Source of the DNA: Clostridiales bacterium UBA1381
GTDB taxonomy: Bacteria > Bacillota > Clostridia > UBA1381
Assembly: GCA_002305435.1 (NCBI GenBank)
Contig: DBQZ01000122.1
Location: 2,868 to 8,298, forward strand
Direction of reading: 5' to 3'
Length of the DNA: 5,431 nucleotides
The notes under the pieces were generated by a model, which saw only the letters and a program-made list of their open reading frames with translations, made no database searches and was not told the origin of the DNA. Below are positions 1 to 5,431 of this stretch, one piece after another. The stretch's first letter is position 1; each line of letters opens with the position of its first letter. A program made the position numbers and the translations under genes.

Positions 1-2520
1 GCTAATTACGAAAAAGCCGCAGACGGGAACCTTTCAACTTACTTTGACGGCTTGGCAAACGGCTACGTATGCTTTGACTTGGGAGATGAATACATGATCG
101 GAGCAATCGGCTATGCTCCCCGTGCCGGCTACGAGTGGCGTATGATAGACGGTATGTTCCAGGGCTCAAAAGACGGCGAGGTTTGGGAAACAATATATAC
201 CGTTCCCACACGCCCGAGCGGAAATGTTATGAAGTACGTATATTCGGAGGATATGGCTCCTGAGACTGCCGACAATACATACAGATATGTGCGCTACACC
301 GTCCCCGACGGCACGCAAAGCTATAACAACAATAAATCTGAGTCCTACCTCTGCAATATCGCAGAAATAGAAATCTGGGTATCAGGCAACAATGCTGTTT
401 TAAGCCAGGCGCTCTCGGCTGTACGTCCTCCCAGCGAGGTATACGGCAATCTCTTTATGCCGGCTGAATATGACGGCGTAAGCCTTCATTGGACATCATC
501 TAATCAGGATATAATCACTACAACGGGAGAGGTAACCCGTCCCGCTGAGGATACGTTGGTAACGCTTACTCTGCAAGCATCGTACGAGGGCGAGAGCTTG
601 CGACGTGAATACGAAGTGACGGTCAAGGCGGCTGCTGAGAATAAAACAGAGAACGATATGCAGGCATACCTGTTCGTGCATTTTGTTGGCACAGAATCAA
701 ACGTTAACGAGGAGCAGATATACTTCTCCGTATCAAAAGACGGTTCCAACTGGCAGACTCTCAATAATATGCAGCCGATACTTACAAGCGATATAGGCGA
801 GGGCGGCGTTCGTGACCCGCATATAATCCGTTCACCCGAAGGAGATAAATTCTTCCTTATTGCAACCGATCTGTCGATATACAACCGCCGCAGCGATTCT
901 GACCGCTGGTCAACCTGCCAGAGATCCGGCAGCAAGTCGATCGTTATATGGGAATCCACCGACCTTGTGAACTGGTCAGAAGCTCGTCTTGTGCAGGTAG
1001 CTCCAGATAATGCAGGCTGCACATGGGCTCCGGAGTCGATATATGACGATGCAACCGGGCAGTACATGGTATTCTGGGCCTCTAAAACGGCTGATGATGA
1101 CTACACCTACCAAAGAATATACAGAAGCTACACAAGAGACTTTAAGAACTTCACAGAGCCTGAGGTCTATATAGACGATGCAACAGAGGCTGATATAGCC
1201 TCTAGCACTGCTGTCAGCAATATCGACACTACCTTCCTTAAAAACGACGGCAAGTATTACCGTTTCACAAAGAATGAGTCACGCTCTTCTGTAATTATGG
1301 AGGAAAGCACCTCTCTTGACGGTCCGTTTACAGAGGTTTCCACCTACACGCTTAATGGCACAGCCGGAAATACCGTCACCGGTTACGAAGGCCCCACAGC
1401 ATATAAGCTGAACGGTGAGGATACGTGGTGTCTACTTCTTGATTACTATTCAAAGAGCCAGGGCTACAAGCCGTTTGTAACAAATGATATTACGACCGGT
1501 GTATTCACCTCGGCGGCAGATTTCAATTTCGACACGAAATACCGCCACGGAACAGTAATGCCGATAACCATGGACGAATACGAAGCCCTGTTAAAAGAGT
1601 TCACAGATGTGGAAATCCCCGAAGAGGGCGAGCTTATATTGAGCCTTGATTTTGACGGCGAGGATCTTTCCTGCGATGTCGGCAAGGCTGAGCTTGACGG
1701 ACAGCTTACATACGAGGATGGTCACAAGGGCAAGGCAGCCGTATTTGACGGGACGCAGTATATAGCTCTTACAAAAGAGGATGGTTCGCCCCTTTTGAGC
1801 GGGCTTGACAGCTTTACGGTATCGTTCTGGTCAAAGGCTGATGCACAGTCATGGTGGTTCTATGCAGCTCCCAATGATTCTGCACAGACGTACAAATCGG
1901 AAAAATACGTTGGTATTTTAGACAGCGGATCAAAGATAACTGCCGAAAGATACAACAGCAATAATATTGAGCGCCCGGCTTCTGCCGCTGCCTCGTATCC
2001 GAGCGGTCAGTGGAAGCACGTATCGGTTGTTCATCGTGATGATTCATTTACGCTTTACATAAACGGCGAGAAGGTATCTACTGTGGCTACAACAGTTGCT
2101 CTTGCTGATATGCTCGGTTCAAGCTCCGTTGCATATATAGGCAAAGCTAACTGGATAACCAATGATAATTTTGAATTTTCACAGGGAATGATTGATGAAT
2201 TCCAGCTTTATGATTATGCTCTTACTTCCGAGCAGGTTAAGCTTCTTTATAACCAGATTTGGTTTGAGAGCATAACGGAGGACGGCGGGAACATAACCTA
2301 CACAGTTGCAGGTTACGATGATCCGGGATATAACCTCTACGTTGGCATCTACGAAGCAGCAGCTGACGGTTCAGTAGGACGTCTTTTGGGCGTATCCACT
2401 TCTGAATCCGATACATTTACAATGCCGGCAGGAAATTATATGCTCTACGCTTTCCTCTGGGATGATAATCAAAAACCGCTCTGCAACGCTGCAGCAACGG
2501 TAGTTACATCTGCCGAATAA
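1..2520 (+). CDS. Secreted multidomain GH43-type glycoside hydrolase with discoidin, bacterial Ig and LamG domains (5'-truncated by window)
   Basis: The reading frame is open from base 1 to a TAA at 2518-2520 (839 residues; the start is outside the window, and residue numbers here count from base 1). Residues ~1-129 resemble an F5/8 type C (discoidin/CBM32) sugar-binding domain, with a 'DGNLSTYFDG' motif and an ending 'IAEIEIWV'. Residues ~132-212 resemble an atrophied bacterial Ig domain ('LHWTSSNQDII', then 'EYEVTVKA'). Residues ~220-540 look like a GH43 five-bladed propeller: Asp272 in RDPH (candidate general base), Glu345 in WAPE (position of the pKa modulator), Glu463 in YEGP (candidate general acid) and His516 in RHGT. 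Residues ~545-752 are a LamG/concanavalin-like lectin fold ('WKHVSVVH', 'LYINGE', 'GMIDEFQLYDYALT'). Residues 753-839 are a small beta-rich tail with 'AFLWDDNQKPL'. GH43 enzymes invert and release arabinose, xylose or galactose units; the exact substrate cannot be read from the sequence. Extracellular location is inferred, because the signal peptide would lie upstream. There is no C-terminal dockerin or LPXTG anchor. Lectin-like domains flank the catalytic one, suggesting action on insoluble plant polysaccharide. Confidence 0.88.
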   Translation, partial: ANYEKAADGNLSTYFDGLANGYVCFDLGDEYMIGAIGYAPRAGYEWRMIDGMFQGSKDGEVWETIYTVPTRPSGNVMKYVYSEDMAPETADNTYRYVRYTVPDGTQSYNNNKSESYLCNIAEIEIWVSGNNAVLSQALSAVRPPSEVYGNLFMPAEYDGVSLHWTSSNQDIITTTGEVTRPAEDTLVTLTLQASYEGESLRREYEVTVKAAAENKTENDMQAYLFVHFVGTESNVNEEQIYFSVSKDGSNWQTLNNMQPILTSDIGEGGVRDPHIIRSPEGDKFFLIATDLSIYNRRSDSDRWSTCQRSGSKSIVIWESTDLVNWSEARLVQVAPDNAGCTWAPESIYDDATGQYMVFWASKTADDDYTYQRIYRSYTRDFKNFTEPEVYIDDATEADIASSTAVSNIDTTFLKNDGKYYRFTKNESRSSVIMEESTSLDGPFTEVSTYTLNGTAGNTVTGYEGPTAYKLNGEDTWCLLLDYYSKSQGYKPFVTNDITTGVFTSAADFNFDTKYRHGTVMPITMDEYEALLKEFTDVEIPEEGELILSLDFDGEDLSCDVGKAELDGQLTYEDGHKGKAAVFDGTQYIALTKEDGSPLLSGLDSFTVSFWSKADAQSWWFYAAPNDSAQTYKSEKYVGILDSGSKITAERYNSNNIERPASAAASYPSGQWKHVSVVHRDDSFTLYINGEKVSTVATTVALADMLGSSSVAYIGKANWITNDNFEFSQGMIDEFQLYDYALTSEQVKLLYNQIWFESITEDGGNITYTVAGYDDPGYNLYVGIYEAAADGSVGRLLGVSTSESDTFTMPAGNYMLYAFLWDDNQKPLCNAAATVVTSAE

Positions 2521-2525
2521 TGCGA

Positions 2526-2560
2526 AAAAGGCTCAAGTCCAAAACGGGCTTGAGCCTTTT
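2526..2560. terminator. Bidirectional intrinsic terminator between convergent genes
   Basis: A 15-bp stem (arms 2526-2540 and 2546-2560, fully paired with one G-U wobble at 2538/2548 in the plus-strand RNA) closes a 5-nt AAAAC loop. On the plus strand it is followed by TTTTCTTT (2557-2564). On the minus strand the arm ends in a T run (complement of 2525-2529). It begins 5 nt after the GH43-protein stop codon and ends 9 nt before the acetyltransferase stop, so it can end both converging transcripts. Confidence 0.93.
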
Positions 2561-2569
2561 CTTTATATA

Positions 2570-3019
2570 TTACAGCCATTTTTTCAATCCTTCATGGCTG
2601 TCCTTAAAACCGAACTTCTCATAAAAGTGCAGCGCCCGAGGCCGCAGCTTATCCGTCGTAAGCTGCAAAAGGCCGCAGCCTGCCGCTTTTGATTCAGTCT
2701 CTGCATATTTCAGCATCTTCTCTCCCCAACCGCAGCCACGCAGCTCCTTCTTTATTCGTACCCCCTCTATCATTGCCCTTTTCGTGCCGCCGTGAGTCAT
2801 GCACGGTATAAACGTAAGCTGTAGACAGCCGCATACCTCACCGTCAATATCAAGGACTATAAGCCGGTTATCAGGGCTTTTGTCGATTGCATCAAAGGCT
2901 CTGCGGTATTTTTCATATTCCGCCGATTCACGGTTACATCCCAGAAAATCGTCTGCCAGCAAAGCGGCAACAGCTTCTATATCATCACGTTTTGCATCTC
3001 TGAAACTCGTCTTAATCAT
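2570..3019 (-). CDS. GNAT-family N-acetyltransferase
   Basis: This 149-residue protein has the length and layout of a single-domain GNAT enzyme, which transfers an acetyl group from acetyl-CoA to an amine. Residues ~4-24 form the usual first strand and helix. Residues 83-90 (MIEGVRIK) are the beta-4 strand leading into the acetyl-CoA pyrophosphate loop R94-G-C-G-W-G99 (the R/Q-x-x-G-x-G/A motif). Residues 117-138 hold the late strand and the 'HFYEKFGF' segment, where Tyr133 is in the usual general-acid position. The ending 'DSHEGLKKWL' is common in a GNAT subgroup with 'LT..K.RP.AL.FYE'. The acceptor amine is not predictable. The ATG at 3017-3019 overlaps the upstream deaminase stop by 8 nt (ATGATTAA), with GGGGAAG 5 nt upstream inside the deaminase gene, so the two are very likely co-transcribed and translationally coupled. 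It ends at the bidirectional terminator. Confidence 0.93.
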   Translation of the reverse strand: MIKTSFRDAKRDDIEAVAALLADDFLGCNRESAEYEKYRRAFDAIDKSPDNRLIVLDIDGEVCGCLQLTFIPCMTHGGTKRAMIEGVRIKKELRGCGWGEKMLKYAETESKAAGCGLLQLTTDKLRPRALHFYEKFGFKDSHEGLKKWL

Positions 3020-3440
3020 CCTTTCTTCCCCACCAATACGGAAAAATTTCCTTAAGACGCATCGTCCGTCCTTTTTCCATATCTACAAGAAACTCTATCT
3101 CCCCGCCATTCTCGCAAATCTGCATCAAAAACTCAAAGCACGCCCCGCACGGATAACCAACGCTGCCATCACCCATAACAGCCACTGCCTTTTCTACTTT
3201 ATTTTCGCCGTGAGTTATCATATTCGCCGCTGCATTTCTCTCAGCGCACATCCCCAAACCACAAGCGGTATCTATGCAGACGCCGGTATAAATACTTCCT
3301 TTGTCAGTAAGAAGGGCTGCGCCTACCGCCCCTGCTTCACCATATGGCGTAAGTGTGCGAGCATTTCTAACCTTATCGGCTTCTGCGTAGAGCTTCTGCC
3401 ATATGTCCGGAAGATGAGATATTTTTTCCGTTTCATTCAT
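3012..3440 (-). CDS. Cytidine deaminase-like zinc hydrolase
   Basis: The 142-residue product is close in length to homotetrameric cytidine deaminases (about 130-136 residues), which hydrolyse cytidine or deoxycytidine to uridine or deoxyuridine for pyrimidine salvage in the cytoplasm. Both zinc signatures are present: C65-A-E67-R (zinc ligand Cys65, proton-shuttle Glu67) and P97-C98-G-A-C101 (zinc ligands Cys98 and Cys101). The preceding 'PYGEAGAVGAALLTDKGSIYTG' block matches the usual core in position. The nucleoside-sugar-binding segment, normally G-x-N-x-E-N-A, reads G-V-C-I-D-T-A (residues 53-59), so the canonical Asn and Glu are Cys55 and Asp57. This makes the substrate less certain; a related deaminase acting on another aminopyrimidine or nucleoside analogue is possible. 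The ATG at 3438-3440 has GGGAGGT (3448-3454) 7 nt upstream. It is the first gene of a two-gene unit with the acetyltransferase and lies 22 nt past the uxaC terminator hairpin. Confidence 0.9.
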   Translation of the reverse strand: MNETEKISHLPDIWQKLYAEADKVRNARTLTPYGEAGAVGAALLTDKGSIYTGVCIDTACGLGMCAERNAAANMITHGENKVEKAVAVMGDGSVGYPCGACFEFLMQICENGGEIEFLVDMEKGRTMRLKEIFPYWWGRKDD

Positions 3441-3460
3441 TATTATAACCTCCCAGATTT

Positions 3461-3497
3461 AAAAAGCGTCCGAAGATATGTCTCTTTCCGGACGCTT
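3461..3497 (-). terminator. Intrinsic terminator downstream of uxaC
   Basis: A 9-bp GC-rich stem (arms 3464-3472 and 3489-3497, AAGCGTCCG/CGGACGCTT) encloses a 16-nt loop in which AGA and TCT could pair further. On the minus strand it is followed by TTTTT (complement of 3461-3465). It starts 7 nt after the uxaC stop codon. The plus-strand side lacks a T run, so it should work only in the uxaC direction. Confidence 0.85.
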
Positions 3498-3504
3498 ATA
3501 GTTC

Positions 3505-4908
3505 TTACTGAACGTTAAAATATTTCCATGCGTTTTCAAAGCATATTCCCTTAACAATCTTGCCCAAAGTATCAAAATCAGCCGGAAATTCGCCGTTTTC
3601 CACCCATTCGCCGAGCAAATCGCACAGTATACGGCGGAAGTACTCATGGCGTGTATAAGAAAGGAAGCTGCGTGAATCGGTAAGCATTCCCACAAATGCG
3701 TGCAGCGCTCCAAGGTTTGCAAGAGCCTTCATCTGCGCCTTCATCCCGTCACGCTGGTCGTTGAACCACCAGCCTGAGCCAAACTGTATCTTGCCGGCTA
3801 TACCGCTTCCCTGGAAATTTCCCAGCATAGTTCCCAATACGTAATTATCCTTGGGGTTCAGAGTGTAGAGTATGGTTTTGGGAAGAGCGCCGTCCCTGTC
3901 CATTCTGTCCAAAAGCCGTGAAAGAGGATAAGCAATCTGTCCATCATTTACCGAATCAAAACCTGTATCAGCTCCGAGCTTTTCAAACATTCTCGTATTG
4001 TTATTGCGCAGCGCACCCATATGCAGCTGCATTGCCCAACCAAGCTCAGTGTATTTTTTTGCAAGCGCTGTCTGTACTGCAGTTTTGTAGAGAGCTATTT
4101 CATCAGCTGAAAGCTCTCCGCCGTTCATTGCCTTATCAAATACGGCAGCGGCCTCTTCCTTGGTGAAATCATGATACTCAACACTGTCGAGCGCATGGTC
4201 GCTTATGCGGCAGCCTGCTTCGTGGAAAAATTCTACCCTTTTTTCTGCCGCCTCAATAAGAGCGTCAAAATCTCTACCTGCAACACCGCTCACCTCAAGC
4301 AGCTGTTTTACATAATCGCAGAATTCCGGCTTTTCTATACGAATAAGCTTGTCGGGACGAAATGCCGGCAGTACCAGCGCTTTTACGTGTCCCTTTTCTT
4401 TTATCTTTTTATGATATTCGAGTGAGTCGATCGGATCATCTGTAGTGCAAAGCGCAGCTATGTTAGACGCATTTATAAGATATGAGGGGGTGATATGCTT
4501 TTCGGCTATTACCCTGTTGGCTTCCTCACGTATTCTGTCGGCGTTATCAGCATTGACGGTTTCATTGATGCCGAAATAACGTGAAAGCTCCAAATGTGTC
4601 CAATGATAGAGAGGATTTCCTATTGCATACTGAAGTGCAGAGCAGAATGCACGGAACTTTTCCGCTGCCGGCTTATCACCGGTGATATATTCCTCGTCTA
4701 TACCGCACGAGCGCATATAACGCCACTTGTAGTGATCCCCGCCGAGGAAGATGTCGGCAATATCATCAAACTGTTTATCCTCATATATCTCCTGCGGACT
4801 TAAATGGCAGTGATAATCGAATATGGGCATATCCTTAGCGTACTCGTTGTACAGCTTTAGCCCGGTTTCATTGGAGATCATGAATGAATCATCCATAAAT
4901 TGTTTCAT
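3505..4908 (-). CDS. uxaC: Uronate isomerase (glucuronate/galacturonate isomerase)
   Basis: UxaC interconverts D-glucuronate with D-fructuronate and D-galacturonate with D-tagaturonate, the first cytoplasmic step in using pectin- and xylan-derived uronic acids. The 467-residue product has the family's normal length and is collinear with it. Near the N-terminus is the amidohydrolase-type metal motif D31-Y-H33-C-H35. Mid-protein is 'CRISDHALD', and then family signature blocks 'QLHMGALRNNNTRMF', 'GSGWWFNDQRDGM' and 'LTDSRSFLSYTRHEYFRRI', ending in 'FENAWKYF'. I chose the ATG at 4906-4908 because it gives the family-typical start 'MKQFMDDSFMISNET' and has AGGAGG 10 nt upstream. An in-frame ATG at 4972-4974 would add 22 unrelated residues, has no good ribosome binding site, and lies only ~15 nt from the predicted transcription start. 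The gene has its own promoter at 4996-5024 and its own terminator, so it appears monocistronic apart from read-through into the deaminase gene. No uxaB/uxuA partners are in the window. Confidence 0.97.
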   Translation of the reverse strand: MKQFMDDSFMISNETGLKLYNEYAKDMPIFDYHCHLSPQEIYEDKQFDDIADIFLGGDHYKWRYMRSCGIDEEYITGDKPAAEKFRAFCSALQYAIGNPLYHWTHLELSRYFGINETVNADNADRIREEANRVIAEKHITPSYLINASNIAALCTTDDPIDSLEYHKKIKEKGHVKALVLPAFRPDKLIRIEKPEFCDYVKQLLEVSGVAGRDFDALIEAAEKRVEFFHEAGCRISDHALDSVEYHDFTKEEAAAVFDKAMNGGELSADEIALYKTAVQTALAKKYTELGWAMQLHMGALRNNNTRMFEKLGADTGFDSVNDGQIAYPLSRLLDRMDRDGALPKTILYTLNPKDNYVLGTMLGNFQGSGIAGKIQFGSGWWFNDQRDGMKAQMKALANLGALHAFVGMLTDSRSFLSYTRHEYFRRILCDLLGEWVENGEFPADFDTLGKIVKGICFENAWKYFNVQ

Positions 4909-4918
4909 TTTTGTTGGT

Positions 4919-4924
4919 CCTCCT
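4919..4924 (-). promoter_or_regulatory. Ribosome binding site that sets the uxaC start
   Basis: The complement reads AGGAGG, a full Shine-Dalgarno match, 10 nt before the ATG at 4906-4908. It is what decides for this start over the in-frame ATG 66 nt upstream. Confidence 0.9.
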
Positions 4925-4995
4925 ATTTGATAAACGGTATTTCCCGCACTTTTATCTGAGGCGGGTTTGCTCATATCTCTCTTTTCTTATCTTAT

Positions 4996-5024
4996 ATTAT
5001 ACTATTGCCGCAATACAAAGTCAA
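4996..5024 (-). promoter_or_regulatory. Sigma-A-type promoter of uxaC
   Basis: On the minus strand, TTGACT (5024-5019) and a perfect TATAAT (5001-4996) are separated by exactly 17 nt. The predicted transcription start is near 4989, giving a leader of about 80 nt before the uxaC ATG. The promoter lies just downstream of the terminator of the preceding minus-strand gene, as expected for an independent transcription unit. Confidence 0.88.
5003..5015. promoter_or_regulatory. Candidate operator: 13-nt palindrome inside the uxaC promoter spacer
   Basis: TATTGC-C-GCAATA is a perfect palindrome around a single central base and lies wholly between the -35 and -10 boxes of the uxaC promoter, where a bound protein would block or remodel RNA polymerase binding. 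A related ATTGCAAT palindrome (5032-5039) sits just upstream of the -35 box, with the shared half-site TATTGC repeated 28 bp away. Function as a repressor site is inference. It does not match a CcpA cre site or a LacI-type operator with a central CG, and no regulator gene is in view. Confidence 0.5.
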
Positions 5025-5064
5025 GCATTATATTGCAATCATTTTTGTCTTCCTCCAATTACAT

Positions 5065-5099
5065 AAAAAACTCCCGAAATAAAGCAGTTTTCGGGAGTT
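5065..5099 (-). terminator. Intrinsic terminator of the upstream minus-strand gene
   Basis: An 11-bp perfect stem (arms 5069-5079 and 5089-5099, AACTCCCGAAA/TTTCGGGAGTT) closes a 9-nt loop. On the minus strand it runs into six Ts (complement of 5065-5070). It starts 7 nt past the stop codon at 5107-5109, so it separates that gene from uxaC. Confidence 0.92.
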
Positions 5100-5106
5100 G
5101 TTATAT

Positions 5107-5431
5107 TTAATATATTTGCAAACTGTCATAGATGTCATTTACATATTTATCATAAATGCTGAACATATCGCTATCAAAATCAAGCTCAAAGCCGATGACA
5201 TTACCGTTTTTGAATTTGCAGTATTTGTAATAATACCGCCCACCGTTTTTCATACGCACAGCAAAATAATCGCTTCCACTTGTCTCGTAATCAACACTGC
5301 CGCCAACGCTCCGTTTAAAATCTGCTAAAGCGCCATTTACGGTCAACGAACCGTCCACATTGCTGCGTGCGTATATTTTCTGTACCGCCGAACCATCAGG
5401 AGCTTCCAGCGTATAGCGGTTATTATCATTA
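5107..5431 (-). CDS. Hypothetical protein, C-terminal 107 residues (5'-truncated by window)
   Basis: The minus-strand frame is open from the window edge to a TAA at 5107-5109, followed by a strong terminator, which supports it as the real 3' end of a longer gene. A GTG at 5356-5358 is an internal valine rather than a convincing start: it has no ribosome binding site, and the frame continues upstream with plausible sequence ('NRYTLEAPDGSAVQKIYAR'). The fragment is rich in Tyr, Asp, Lys and Gly, with alternating strands ('YFAVRMKNGGRYYYKYCKF', 'GNVIGFELDFD') and a last helix ('IYDKYVNDIYDSLQIY'). This layout resembles the beta-sheet-plus-C-terminal-helix domains at the ends of clostridial lipoproteins and membrane-anchored proteins, but I do not recognise a named family. 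No membrane segment is seen in the visible part. Confidence 0.72.
   Translation of the reverse strand, partial: NDNNRYTLEAPDGSAVQKIYARSNVDGSLTVNGALADFKRSVGGSVDYETSGSDYFAVRMKNGGRYYYKYCKFKNGNVIGFELDFDSDMFSIYDKYVNDIYDSLQIY

Noticed and set aside
504..1067. 187-codon minus-strand open frame inside the GH43 protein gene
   Set aside because: It is antisense to the conserved Ig/GH43 coding region, has a Ser/Cys/Arg-rich translation with no motif, and no promoter or ribosome binding site.
2799..3518. 239-codon plus-strand open frame across the acetyltransferase and deaminase genes
   Set aside because: It lies antisense to two genes with clear family motifs, its translation is low-complexity-like with no recognisable domain, and there is no ribosome binding site.
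4943..4965. Riboswitch or attenuator in the uxaC leader
   Set aside because: Only a 5-bp stem with a 13-nt loop is visible, there is no T run or competing structure, and the leader is too short for known sugar-sensing riboswitch folds.
4909..4974. Extending UxaC to the upstream in-frame ATG at 4972-4974
   Set aside because: The extra 22 residues are not part of the family, the ATG has no good ribosome binding site, and the strong AGGAGG fits the ATG at 4906-4908.
5002..5018. CcpA cre site overlapping the uxaC promoter
   Set aside because: The palindrome has an odd centre and lacks the central CG with the AA/TT flanks of the cre consensus; the match fails at key positions.
5098..5328. 76-codon plus-strand open frame near the right end
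   Set aside because: It is antisense to the minus-strand gene ending at 5107, which has a terminator just downstream and remains open to the window edge.

Overview
The window looks like chromosome from an anaerobic, plant-fibre-degrading Firmicute, most likely of the Ruminococcus/Oscillospiraceae type. This is inferred from strong AGGAGG-type ribosome binding sites, hairpin-plus-U-run terminators, moderate GC, and a large modular carbohydrate-active protein whose tail carries an 'AFLWD..KPL'-like motif that I associate with clostridial surface glycosidases. The taxonomic call is tentative. Nothing in the window is a mobile element, RNA gene or CRISPR array.

Layout. On the plus strand, positions 1-2520 hold the C-terminal 839 residues of a multidomain glycoside hydrolase: discoidin-like carbohydrate-binding domain, atrophied bacterial Ig domain, GH43-type beta-propeller, LamG/concanavalin-like domain and a small beta-rich tail. 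Its N-terminus lies outside the window. A hairpin at 2526-2560, suited to terminate in both directions, separates it from everything else, which is on the minus strand. Reading the minus strand from right to left there are: the C-terminal 107 residues of an unrecognised protein (5431-5107) with a strong terminator (5099-5065); a near-consensus sigma-A promoter (5024-4996) with a perfect 13-nt palindrome inside its spacer; uxaC, uronate isomerase (4908-3505); a terminator (3497-3461); and a tightly coupled pair, a cytidine deaminase-like zinc enzyme (3440-3012) and a GNAT acetyltransferase (3019-2570), which overlap by 8 nt.

How the parts fit. The GH43 protein would act outside the cell on arabinose-, xylose- or galactose-containing side chains of pectin or hemicellulose, and UxaC would act in the cytoplasm on the galacturonate or glucuronate released from the same polymers. 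The two are convergent and separated by a terminator, so they share a theme but not a transcript. The deaminase/acetyltransferase pair has no evident link to sugar metabolism. It sits directly behind the uxaC terminator with almost no room for its own promoter, so it may depend on read-through.

I see no clearly novel multi-gene system. The points most worth a second look are the palindrome in the uxaC promoter, the altered substrate-binding segment of the deaminase, and the placement of the deaminase/acetyltransferase pair behind a terminator.
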